The notes beneath the pieces are model-generated. The model made no database searches. It saw only the letters and a list, made by a program, of their open reading frames with translations, and was not told the origin of the DNA. Positions 1-7,510 of a stretch of 36,704 nucleotides of DNA are shown one piece after another (the stretch's first letter is position 1; every line of letters begins with the position of its first letter). The DNA comes from an uncultured bacterium. Lineage in GTDB: Bacteria; Verrucomicrobiota; Kiritimatiellia; CAIVKH01. The position numbers were made by a program, and so were the translations under genes. The stretch is taken from NCBI GenBank assembly GCA_903906425.1, contig CAIVKH010000121.1:1-36704 (forward strand), given 5' to 3'.

Positions 1-39
1 CTCGAATCCCGCTGCGGCAATGTGGGGCATTCCGGTGGG

Positions 40-373
40 TGCCGCGAATATTCAAGTGTCCGTCAGGAATGATCCAGCGGCCAGCTTGAACGTTCAAATT
101 CCGAACTGACCGCATCAGTTGCGCATCTGGACGCTCCCAGTGCGATACTTGAACATTCAAGTGCCGCGCTTGAACGCCAAAGTTTCATACTGACCGCTTC
201 AGTTACGAACTGGAACATTCCCAGTGCAACACTTGAACATTCAAGTGTCCTACTTGAACATTAAAGTTTCGTACTGACCGCTTCAGTTGCGAACTGGAAC
301 GTTCCAGCGGCCAACTTGAACATTAAAGTTTCATACTTGAACGTTCTTTTTCGCCTCTGGAACCTCCCACTGG
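40..373. repeat. Array of ~21-base dyad units in ~84-base super-repeats
   Basis: About sixteen units of 20-22 bases follow one another with no unrelated spacers. Three kinds are seen: A, ACTTGAACATTCAAGT (for example 146-161 and 231-246) with a decayed form ending TTAAAGT; B, ACTGGAACATTCCCAGT (209-225, 293-307); and C, ACTGACCGCTTCAGT (189-203, 273-287). Each is an imperfect inverted repeat. The order A, A', C, B recurs at 144-227 and 228-311, giving an 84-base super-repeat, with a more diverged copy at 61-143. The lengths equal about two and eight helical turns. Read as protein, the C unit places an in-frame TGA in each super-repeat, so it is not an open gene. Function unknown; iterons, clustered protein sites or a selfish repeat are all possible. 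Confidence 0.85.
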
Positions 374-549
374 AAAAAATCCTGCAAAGTTTATCGTTGT
401 TTAGCAGCATGTTAGGATTATCCAATGTGCGCCGGACACCCTGGAGGTGGCCGGCAGGCTGAAAGCAGGCCCGTTAAACTGCCCGGATAGTCAGCCCGCC
501 TGACTCGAAACATCAAACAGGCAGCAGCTGCCTTTTTGAGGAAAATAAC

Positions 550-975
550 ATGGCAAGAGTAACCGTGCGCGTGGACCTGCCCACCGGCAGCCCCGATGCG
601 TTCCTCACCCTGATGCAGAGCGTGGTGAAGAAACATAAGGCTGACGGCGCAAGCAGTCCGCTCGACGACGCCTTGGTCGCTCCGTTGGCCGCCGTGACCG
701 CGACGGCCGCAGGGCAGAATCAGGATGCCGTCGAGGCCGACGCCAAGGCCCAAGCCAGCCGCGAGGCACGAAATGTCTCGATGGGTCTGGGCAAGGGTCA
801 GACCGTCGGCACCAAGGGAACCGGCCTCTACAGCGTCGCGAAGATCAGGGATCGTCTTCTCGACACGTATGAGGACAATCCCGAGAAGCTCAGCGAATAC
901 GGCTTCGAAGTCGTCGTTGGCACCGCCAAGTCGCCAACGCGCGCCCCGAAGCCCGGCGCTGCAGACAAGGCCTGA
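550..975 (+). CDS. Small conserved-looking protein of unknown function, 141 aa
   Basis: A 141-residue soluble protein with no signal peptide or membrane segment. The start is supported by GAGG at 538-541, 8 bases before the ATG. The N-terminal third (VTVRVDLPTGSPDAFL) looks like a short strand-helix unit. Residues 40-75 are rich in Ala, Glu, Asp and Lys and probably helical. The C-terminal part has a G-x-G-Q-x-V-G-TKGT stretch, then Y-x(4)-IRDRLLDTYE and GFEVVV. I recall similar C-terminal patterns in small uncharacterised proteins from several phyla but cannot name a Pfam family. It lies alone between the dyad array and a GC-rich hairpin, so it is probably monocistronic. The tail is Pro/Ala/Lys-rich and likely disordered. 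Confidence 0.75.
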   Translation: MARVTVRVDLPTGSPDAFLTLMQSVVKKHKADGASSPLDDALVAPLAAVTATAAGQNQDAVEADAKAQASREARNVSMGLGKGQTVGTKGTGLYSVAKIRDRLLDTYEDNPEKLSEYGFEVVVGTAKSPTRAPKPGAADKA

Positions 976-1009
976 GAGGCCTGCAGCAGCCGTCATGGCT
1001 GCAAAAACG

Positions 1010-1033
1010 CCGCGCACCCCCGCGGGTGCGCGG
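1010..1033 (+). terminator. GC-rich hairpin after the 141-aa gene
   Basis: CCGCGCACCC (1010-1019) pairs perfectly with GGGTGCGCGG (1024-1033) around a 4-base loop, 35 bases after the stop codon. No T-tract follows, so it is either a weak or factor-assisted terminator or a transcript-stabilising hairpin. The rest of 1034-1398 is GC-rich, without a convincing gene on either strand. Confidence 0.4.
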
Positions 1034-1398
1034 CCCTTCCCGCCCTACCCATGCGCCTTTGGACCGATCATCCGCCGCACCCGGCGCGACACAATATGAC
1101 GCAGAGTTCACAGAACTTGCAAGTACTCCGAACTACAAAGTAAAAACCCGCATCCTCTGTCGCGCAGGCCGGTCGCAGCCCGCGCGCGTCCGGCATCGAG
1201 CTTCCCGCTGCGGCACGATCCGCCGCCGCTCCCGCACGCGCGCTGCAAACCGGCGCAAATCCGACTTTTTCCCTCCGCGCCGCCGTCAAAAATCAAAATA
1301 TTCTTTCCGGCCGACCTTTCCCCGGCCGCCGGAACGTGCCCAAATCGTTCAAATCCTGCGAAATAGGAGGCCGCCATAAAAAACGGAAAAATCTTCAT

Positions 1399-1434
1399 CT
1401 ACGTATTGACACGTAGTCCCGTGCTACGTACTTT
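1399..1434 (+). promoter_or_regulatory. Candidate promoter with overlapping CTACGT operator dyads
   Basis: TTGACA at 1406-1411 is followed after 17 bases by TACTTT (1429-1434), a reasonable sigma-70-like pair. The -35 box lies within the inverted repeat CTACGT (1399-1404) / ACGTAG (1411-1416), and a further CTACGTA (1424-1430) overlaps the -10 side. A regulator bound there would block the polymerase. It lies about 80 bases before the secreted-protein gene. No regulator gene is adjacent. Confidence 0.5.
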
Positions 1435-1512
1435 CATGCGCAGATTCGATTCAGAACAGATCGGCAAAGAAGAAACAAAAAAACCGGTTGACGCTGAAAT
1501 GACGGATGCGAT

Positions 1513-2244
1513 ATGAAAACAAACATGAAAGGGAAAGCCGTGAAAAAACTTCTTGTAGTGCTCGCCGCTGCGGCGGTCTCGACGGCCGCGATGGCCCAGA
1601 GTACGGTCCTCAGTCGTAACGCTGTTGGTTATGTAAAGGTTGGCGTCACTGCCAATAAATCGATCATGTGCGGCATGCCGTTTAAGAGCCTTGGAGGCCC
1701 GGTGCTAAATGTCGGAAATATATTTGGAACTAACGGGATTCCTGACAACACAACTGTCTATATCTATGACACAATCAAGCAGGGATACCAAGGCGAGACC
1801 TTCGTAGACAATGGGCCGGGCGATCCGGGCACCGGATGGGATCCAGGCACAAACGTCATTACCAGCGGCCAGGGATTTTGGATAGTCTCTCCCGCCACGA
1901 CGAACTTCTACTTCATGGGTGAAGTGCCGGACACCTACAGTAATCCGACAAACCAGTTCACGATTAAGTCGGGCCCACAGCAAGTGAGCCCGCCGTATCC
2001 AACTGCGACCAGTATCACGAATTTTCCGGCCAGTGATAACGACACGCTGTATGATTTCACCGGGACCGGATGGAATGCGTTTACCTACGTTGACAACGGT
2101 CCGGGCGACCCATATACGGGGTGGCAGGACAAGGACGGCAACGTGACAAATTACTATCTGCCGCCGGCAAAGGGTTACTGGTACGTAAGGAACACGCCAG
2201 GAACAGCAAACTGGACTCAAGTTAAACCCTACACTTGGCCGTAA
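1513..2244 (+). CDS. Secreted protein of the 'NAVGYVKV' type, unknown function
   Basis: A 243-residue exported protein with a basic n-region, a hydrophobic core (KKLLVVLAAAAVSTAAMA) and an AMA-Q cleavage site near residue 29. The mature N-terminus, QSTVLSRNAVGYVKV, is a pattern I recall from families of secreted proteins in Verrucomicrobia-like bacteria. Two internal copies of a VDNGPGDPxTGW motif (about residues 97-110 and 193-206), each followed by a GxGFW or KGYWY segment, suggest a duplicated beta-rich unit. The start is uncertain: ATG 1513 and ATG 1525 are both possible, and GTG 1540 has AAAGGG at 1528-1533 and gives a more usual signal-peptide length. A candidate promoter lies about 80 bases upstream. 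It is followed after 36 bases by the PEP-CTERM gene in the same direction, so the two probably share a transcript ending at 2922. Confidence 0.8.
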   Translation: MKTNMKGKAVKKLLVVLAAAAVSTAAMAQSTVLSRNAVGYVKVGVTANKSIMCGMPFKSLGGPVLNVGNIFGTNGIPDNTTVYIYDTIKQGYQGETFVDNGPGDPGTGWDPGTNVITSGQGFWIVSPATTNFYFMGEVPDTYSNPTNQFTIKSGPQQVSPPYPTATSITNFPASDNDTLYDFTGTGWNAFTYVDNGPGDPYTGWQDKDGNVTNYYLPPAKGYWYVRNTPGTANWTQVKPYTWP

Positions 2245-2280
2245 GACATATACGCATCGTAAAGAAAAGGATAAGAAACA

Positions 2281-2865
2281 ATGAAAAAATCAAAAATCAT
2301 AGTGGTTGCCGGCGCAATTCTTGTGTCGTTGTCTGCATTGGCTAATGTGACCGTGAATTTCAATTCGGCGGCAAGTACAATCATGCTTGCTGATGGAATA
2401 ACCAGAGCTCCGGCGAGCATAACGTTTGCCGTCTATAGTTCTGCTGATGGCACGGCTGATTTCAGTTCATCAAGTACTTTAACGAGCCCAGGGGGCAATG
2501 ACACGTACTTGGGTGATTTCACGACTGGAACGAGTTCTGGCCGCATAACCGGAAATAATGTCGATAATTTCGCGTCTCTGACTGCGGGTGGCAACATCTA
2601 TATCGTAGTATTCAATGCGGCGTGGAATGCTGGTGCTCCGACGATCGGCGCTGGAACGCAATATGGTGTCGGGTTTGTGTATGGGCCGACAGCAAATCAG
2701 GATATTGTCCCTCAGCCAGCCCCGGATAGCTATGGAACGCACTATACCGCGGTCGCACCGCTGCTCTTGAATCAGACGTTAACTCTGGTTCCCGAGCCGA
2801 CGACATTGGCATTCTTCGGAATCGGTGGACTGCTGTTCGCGATTCGTCGCTTCCGTCGCAGCTGA
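2281..2865 (+). CDS. PEP-CTERM sorting domain protein, 194 aa
   Basis: An exported protein with both sorting ends visible. The N-terminal signal peptide (MKKSKIIVVAGAILVSLSALA) probably ends at ALA-N near residue 22. The C-terminus has VPEP, then a hydrophobic helix (TTLAFFGIGGLLFAI) and the basic tail RRFRRS, the PEP-CTERM signal normally processed by an exosortase. The mature domain is rich in Ser, Thr, Asn and Gly and probably a beta sandwich, with few Lys and no Cys. AAGGA upstream of ATG 2281 supports the start. Such proteins are usually sent to the surface or extracellular matrix together with exopolysaccharide. No exosortase or polysaccharide gene lies in the window, so the processing enzyme must be elsewhere. 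It is the last gene before a strong terminator. Confidence 0.9.
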   Translation: MKKSKIIVVAGAILVSLSALANVTVNFNSAASTIMLADGITRAPASITFAVYSSADGTADFSSSSTLTSPGGNDTYLGDFTTGTSSGRITGNNVDNFASLTAGGNIYIVVFNAAWNAGAPTIGAGTQYGVGFVYGPTANQDIVPQPAPDSYGTHYTAVAPLLLNQTLTLVPEPTTLAFFGIGGLLFAIRRFRRS

Positions 2866-2887
2866 TCCAAATCAATGCTTGTTTAGG

Positions 2888-2922
2888 AAAGCGTCCCGAT
2901 GAAATGTCGGGACGCTTTTTTT
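2888..2922 (+). terminator. Intrinsic terminator after the PEP-CTERM gene
   Basis: GCGTCCCGA (2891-2899) pairs with TCGGGACGC (2907-2915) around a 7-base loop and runs directly into seven T (2916-2922), with AAA upstream. This is the clearest rho-independent terminator in the window and closes the two-gene unit 1513-2865. Confidence 0.95.
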
Positions 2923-3049
2923 GTCCTTCTATTTGACGGTTATGTTTTCTAAGGTGCCGCCCTGATTATTGAGACATCCTTGATGATTGGCTGCATATCG
3001 CAGGCTTGGATGCCAGTTCGCAGGAGAAGGGCGGTCTTGAGATAAGGAC

Positions 3050-3096
3050 TTCCAATGATTGGAAATATCCGCATTGATCGCTTCCAATCATTGGAA
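3050..3096. repeat. Paired 15-base palindrome element
   Basis: TTCCAATGATTGGAA (3050-3064) and TTCCAATCATTGGAA (3082-3096), with 32 bases start to start, lie in the gap before the DUF2723/TPR gene. Each is a perfect 7-base dyad around one central base. The 2923-3049 part of the gap shows no gene. Confidence 0.95.
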
Positions 3097-3158
3097 TTTG
3101 TGGTGGGGCAGCCGTGCGGGGTGATATTACTCAGGCGCACGTTAGTTTTGCAGGCACA

Positions 3159-6100
3159 ATGAACAGAATCTATCAATGGGCGATACCGCTGGCCACGTTC
3201 GGCCTCTGCCTGACGTTATATCTGGTCACGCTCAGCTCCGATGCGTTTCCGGGCATATCCGCCAGCCTGCTGGCGCAGCACCTGGGCCTGACGCCCTTCC
3301 CGCCCATGGACAGCGCCGTCTGGGGCTGGCTGGCAAGGGCGATTGCGGGGCTGTCCGCCGCGAGTGACGTGGTGGCCCGGCTGAACCTTTTCAGCGCGGT
3401 CTGCGGCGCGGCGTCGGTGCTGATGCTGTATCTCGTGATGATCCGGCTGCCGATGACCTTCGGCCCGGCGCCGCTGGTCGAGAGGAAGTACGTCTTCCAA
3501 CCGGCCCGCACCTTGAGTGGACTTTTCGCAGCGCTCTACCTTTCCGTTTCCCTCCCGTTCTGGATCGTGTCGGACCGCGCGCTGACGGCGACGTGGGATA
3601 TCCTCTTATTGCTCGTCCCGGTCTATTGCCTGTTCCGCTTCCGCACGAGCCGCCGCGTGGCATGGGCGTGGGCCGGCTGCCTGATCTTCGGGATCGGCAC
3701 GACGGGCCTCGGAACGATGTTCATCATCGCGCCGCTCTACGGGCTGCTGCTGCTGATATACATGATGCAAAACGGGCAGTTGCGCCTGCGGAACATCCTG
3801 TTTCTGCTTCTGACCGGGCTGGCCGGGCTGCTGCCATGGCTGCTGTACGCCCTGCAGATCATGAAGACCCCCGCATACGGCTGGCGCGGCTTCAAGGGCC
3901 TGGGCGATGTCCTGTTCTTCATGTTGCGCGACGAATGGCACGGCTTCAAATTCAGCGTTCCGCAGACCGGCTGGCTCATCGTGGGGCTGGTCAGCATCGT
4001 GCCGTGGCTCATTGTCCTGATCTTCCGTCTCGGCCAGAACCGCAAGGTGGCGGTCACCTCGAGGCGGGGCGGCTACGTGCTGAATATCGTGCTGACCGGG
4101 CTTGGAATTCTGCTGGCGATGAATGTTTCCTTTGCGCCCTGCCGGCACGCCGGCTCGCAGAATCCGGTCGTCATGCCGTACCTGCTCATCGCCATGTGGT
4201 ATGGCGGCCTGGCCTCGTTCTGGTACACGGAATTGATACACCATGAAGCGGGAAGCATGGTGAGAACGCCCCGCTGGCGGAAGCCGCTCGGCTATCTGGT
4301 CCTGGCCATCATGGGCGCGACGATCGCGGTGGCGGCGGTGCGAAATTATCCGCTGGCGGACGGGCGCAGTTCGAAGCTGGCCCGGAGTTTCGTCAACGAG
4401 ACGTTGAACAACCTGCACGGGCGCGAATGGCTCCTCTCCAGTGGTCTTCTCGACGACAACATTCTCATTGCGGCCCGCGAACGCAAACAGCCGCTGCATT
4501 TGTTGAACCTTCCGTTCGGCAACATGACTGCATATCTGAAATATGCGGCATCGTTGTTCGACAATCCGCGCTTGCGCGGCATGGCCCAGGTCGGGCTGGT
4601 TCCGCTATTCAACGAATGGATGGCGCTTGATCCGACGGCCGGCGGCAAAATCGCCATCCAGAATGTGCCGGACTTGTGGCTCATGGTGAACCACCGTCCG
4701 CAGCCGCAGGCGCTCGTCTATTTGGCCGAGACGACCCCGCCCGCAAATCCAGACGCGTTGCTGCGGGAACACGAAACGACATGGAAAGCGCTCGAGTCCG
4801 CGAAAGCCGATATTCCGGAAGAAAATCCCGCCTATCTTTTCAACCAGTGGATCATCGGCCACGCCAGTCGCGTGGCGAACAATCTTGGCGTCTATTTCGA
4901 AGAAAACGGACGAAGCGATCTGGCCTTCACCACCTACCGGCAGGCGCTCGGCTTTCAGACGAACAATCTCAGTGCCATGCTCAATCTTTTTGCGCTCAGC
5001 AAGCGCGAGAACAAAACAAACACAGACCGGCTTGAAAAGGAAATCAAGGACGCGCTGAAGAAATCGCAAATGCATCGCGAGATGTGGGCGTTGTCATTTT
5101 ATTACGGGTTCGTCCGGCGGCCGGAGGCCTATGCGGAACGCGGCTGGGCGTGGGCGTTCAGCGGCAAGCCGAATGTCGGCTACAACGAGATGCGCCGCGC
5201 GATGGAAATGAGCGGAAATCAACCGGGGGCGCAGCTTCAAATTGCGAACATGTATCTTTCGCAAAACAATCCCGAAGAGAGCGAGCGCACGTACCTTGCC
5301 GTATTTCAACAGAACCCGACGAATCAGGCCGCAATCCTCGGGCTGGAGCGCGTGGCCGTCATGAAGCGCCAGTTCGATGTTGCGCGCGGCTATCTGCAGC
5401 GCCTTCGCGATCTGCAATATTCGCCGTCGATCCTGATGATGGATGAAGCGTTGATTGATCAAATGTCCGGTGATCTGGCCGGCGCGGTGAAGATCCTGAA
5501 AAAGCTCACGGAGGAATCCCCCGAACATTGGCAGGCCTGGACGGCTCTGGCCCTCGCTGCAGATGAAGCGGACGATGCCAAACTGCTCGAGACGGCGCAG
5601 ACCAAACTGGCGCAGGCGAAGAGACTCGCGCCCGGCTTGAACGAGGCCCTCGCATACCTTGACCTGAAGCGAAAAGACCTGGCGGCGGCGCGACATCACC
5701 TTGAACAGGTGCTTGCCGCGAAACCAACGGGTGTTTCCGCGCTTGAAATGCTCATCAAGCTTGATGTGCAGGAACGCCGTCGGGAAGAGGCGGAGCGGCA
5801 CGTCCACTGGCTTCTCACCATTGACGCGCACAACTACCTGGCGAACTACATTCTCGGCGCCCTTCAGGTTTTCAACGGTCAATACGCGCTGGCCGAGGCG
5901 TCGTACCGTGCCAGCATGGCCGTCCGGCGAACGCCCGAAGTTCTGAACGACCTGGGGTGGGTGCTCGCGCAGCAGGGTCGGCTGAACGATGCGCTCGGCT
6001 ATTCCACCGAATCGGTTCAGGGCGACGAGAAGAATGGCAACGCCTGGGACACGCTCGGCTACATCCAGATGAAACTCGGCGACTTTGCCAAGGCCGAGGA

Positions 6101-6308
6101 CTCGCTGCAAAAGGCCGCCACGCTCATGCCCGACAATCTCGGGATCATGTTGCACATTGCCGAAGATTACGAAGCCAAAGGCATGCCGAAAGAGTCGCTC
6201 CAGCTCGCCAGCCAGATCATGGCCCGCGCCGCCGAACTCGATCACGACACGCTGGACGAACTCAACACGCTCATGAAACGCCTCCGCCAGCGCGGCTCCG
6301 GCACCTGA
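3159..6308 (+). CDS. DUF2723-like membrane protein with C-terminal TPR repeats
   Basis: A ~1049-residue protein. The first ~430 residues hold about nine to ten membrane helices, starting at IYQWAIPLATFGLCLTLYL. The pattern of a lumenal loop with PGISASLLAQHLGL, then a Pro-rich turn and ARLNLFSAVCGAASVLMLYL resembles DUF2723, a GT-C-like family. The usual PGDSGEL acidic residue appears replaced (PGIS), so transferase activity is doubtful. From about residue 560 onward a series of tetratricopeptide repeats is visible (for example A..NLGVYFEENGRSDLAFTTYRQAL, LNDLGWVLAQQGRLNDALGYS and AWDTLGYIQMKLGDFAKAEDSL), probably outside the cytoplasm. The ATG at 3159 (MNRIYQW) was chosen over an upstream GTG at 3114 because it starts directly before the first helix. 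Its ribosome-binding site is weak. Likely role: envelope glycan assembly or scaffolding; not certain. Confidence 0.8.
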   Translation: MNRIYQWAIPLATFGLCLTLYLVTLSSDAFPGISASLLAQHLGLTPFPPMDSAVWGWLARAIAGLSAASDVVARLNLFSAVCGAASVLMLYLVMIRLPMTFGPAPLVERKYVFQPARTLSGLFAALYLSVSLPFWIVSDRALTATWDILLLLVPVYCLFRFRTSRRVAWAWAGCLIFGIGTTGLGTMFIIAPLYGLLLLIYMMQNGQLRLRNILFLLLTGLAGLLPWLLYALQIMKTPAYGWRGFKGLGDVLFFMLRDEWHGFKFSVPQTGWLIVGLVSIVPWLIVLIFRLGQNRKVAVTSRRGGYVLNIVLTGLGILLAMNVSFAPCRHAGSQNPVVMPYLLIAMWYGGLASFWYTELIHHEAGSMVRTPRWRKPLGYLVLAIMGATIAVAAVRNYPLADGRSSKLARSFVNETLNNLHGREWLLSSGLLDDNILIAARERKQPLHLLNLPFGNMTAYLKYAASLFDNPRLRGMAQVGLVPLFNEWMALDPTAGGKIAIQNVPDLWLMVNHRPQPQALVYLAETTPPANPDALLREHETTWKALESAKADIPEENPAYLFNQWIIGHASRVANNLGVYFEENGRSDLAFTTYRQALGFQTNNLSAMLNLFALSKRENKTNTDRLEKEIKDALKKSQMHREMWALSFYYGFVRRPEAYAERGWAWAFSGKPNVGYNEMRRAMEMSGNQPGAQLQIANMYLSQNNPEESERTYLAVFQQNPTNQAAILGLERVAVMKRQFDVARGYLQRLRDLQYSPSILMMDEALIDQMSGDLAGAVKILKKLTEESPEHWQAWTALALAADEADDAKLLETAQTKLAQAKRLAPGLNEALAYLDLKRKDLAAARHHLEQVLAAKPTGVSALEMLIKLDVQERRREEAERHVHWLLTIDAHNYLANYILGALQVFNGQYALAEASYRASMAVRRTPEVLNDLGWVLAQQGRLNDALGYSTESVQGDEKNGNAWDTLGYIQMKLGDFAKAEDSLQKAATLMPDNLGIMLHIAEDYEAKGMPKESLQLASQIMARAAELDHDTLDELNTLMKRLRQRGSGT

Positions 6309-6318
6309 TGCCGCACGT

Positions 6319-6366
6319 TTCCAATCATTGGAAACCTCCGATGCCGCACTTTTACAATCATTGGAA
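6319..6366. repeat. Paired 15-base palindrome element, second copy imperfect
   Basis: TTCCAATCATTGGAA (6319-6333) and TTACAATCATTGGAA (6352-6366) lie 33 bases apart just after the stop at 6308. They overlap the presumed 5' end of the BtuF-like gene, so the element may supply its N-terminal codons. Confidence 0.9.
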
Positions 6367-7262
6367 GTCCGTTCCGAATTTTCGGTCCTTCAGGTTTCAT
6401 GCGTGTCGGAGATTTCTGGCACTATGCCTTTTCGCATCCGCCGCCTCGGTTTCCGCTCAACCTCCCCGCCACGGCATCGTCAGCCTTGCGCCGAACCTCA
6501 CCGAACTCGCCTATGCCCTCGGCTTCGGCACGCAACTCGTCGCGCGATCCAGCGCCTGCGATTTTCCGCCGGAGGCCACCGCGCTGCCGGTCGCCGGCGA
6601 TTTCGGCCGGCCCAATCTTGAAGTCATCGAACGCCTGCGCCCTGCGCTCGTCATTTTGTCGGACGTCGAAAATCCGGCCATCCTGCAGGCGATGCGACAA
6701 AGCGGAGTCCGGTGTCTTAAATGTCCCTGCGAGGGCTGGACGAATCTTCTGGCCGCCGCCGATCAGATTGCCGGCGCGCTCGGCGACTCCGGCCGCGCAG
6801 ACGCGTGGAAGAACCTGATGACCGCCCGCCGCGAAAATATCCGCGCGCGCAGACCAATTCTGGCGCGGGCGGCCCCGTCCGAGGGTTTATGTGGAAATCT
6901 GGCGAGACCCGGTGACGACCGCGGGCGCGGATTCTTTTCTCGACGATTTGATCACGGTGTCCGGCGGCATCAACATCGCGCACGAACTTCACCCCGCCTA
7001 TCCGCACGTTGCGCCGGAATGGATCGTCCACGAAGATCCCGCCGCCATCGTTCTGCTCTACATGCTCGAAAAAGGACGCGACGCCGCGGCGGACCTGAAA
7101 TCGCGAACAGGGTGGGACACGATTTCCGCCGTCAAAACGGGCGCGATCTGCGCGAACATCCCGCCCGACCTGCTCCTCCGCTCCGGCCCGCGATGCCTCG
7201 AAGGCACCGAAAAACTCGCCAATTTTCTGGCCACTAAATTCCCGGCGCCACCGCCGAAATAA
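6341..7262 (+). pseudogene. BtuF-like periplasmic binding protein, frameshifted
   Basis: Together two frames encode a helical-backbone metal/cobalamin-type ABC substrate-binding protein (PF01497-like). Frame 2 carries a signal-like segment (RRFLALCLFASAASVSAQ), then HGIVSLAPNLTELAYALGFG, the classic start of this fold, and runs through LRPALVILSDVENPAILQAMRQSG. The rest (VYVEIWRDPVTTAGADSFLDDLI..., then GAICANIPPDLLLRSGPR) lies in frame 3. The switch lies at CCCC 6873-6876: with three C the text reads ARAARPRVYVEIW without interruption. This is therefore a one-base insertion, either a real inactivation or a sequencing error. Frame 2 otherwise runs on open to about 7237 as nonsense. Both ATG 6308 and ATG 6341 read through the palindrome repeat, so the true start is unclear. 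No BtuC/BtuD or TonB receptor is nearby. Confidence 0.8.
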
Positions 7263-7424
7263 CCGCGACTATTTCTTCGCCGCAGGACTTGAAGCTCTCC
7301 TGCGCGGGACCACGCTTGAAGGCCCGCCGCCAGTTTGAACTTTCCGCCTCGGCGCGATCGCCGCCGACGACCGCGAGGAACTTGTCGTCGAGCGATCCAT
7401 CGCGCCGCGGCGAACGACCGGAAG

Positions 7425-7471
7425 TTCCAATGATTGGAAATGACCGCGGCGCAAACTTCCAATCATTGGAA
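7425..7471. repeat. Paired 15-base palindrome element
   Basis: TTCCAATGATTGGAA (7425-7439) and TTCCAATCATTGGAA (7457-7471), 32 bases apart, 40 bases before the hydrolase start. The neighbouring 7263-7424 has no gene I can support on either strand. Confidence 0.95.
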
Positions 7472-7510
7472 ACTTGATTCGCGCGCCGGCTGGCGCGAGA
7501 TTCCGCGGCC

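Noticed and set aside
2..109. 3' end of a gene entering the window, reading SNPAAAMWGIPVG ... LNVQIPN-stop
   Set aside because: The last third is made of the dyad array itself and the upstream part is too short to judge; it is not supported enough to annotate.
40..373. CRISPR array
   Set aside because: Units follow without unique spacers and are themselves dyads of three alternating types; there are no cas genes.
5094..6245. 383-codon open frame on the minus strand opposite the TPR region
   Set aside because: It is antisense to clear TPR coding sequence, is rich in Arg/Gly/His and has no domain; a high-GC shadow.
7263..7424. Possible gene remnant on the minus strand (LDDKFLAVVGGDRAEAESSN-like reading)
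   Set aside because: Only about 50 codons are plausible, there is no start, and the composition does not clearly differ from shadow frames.
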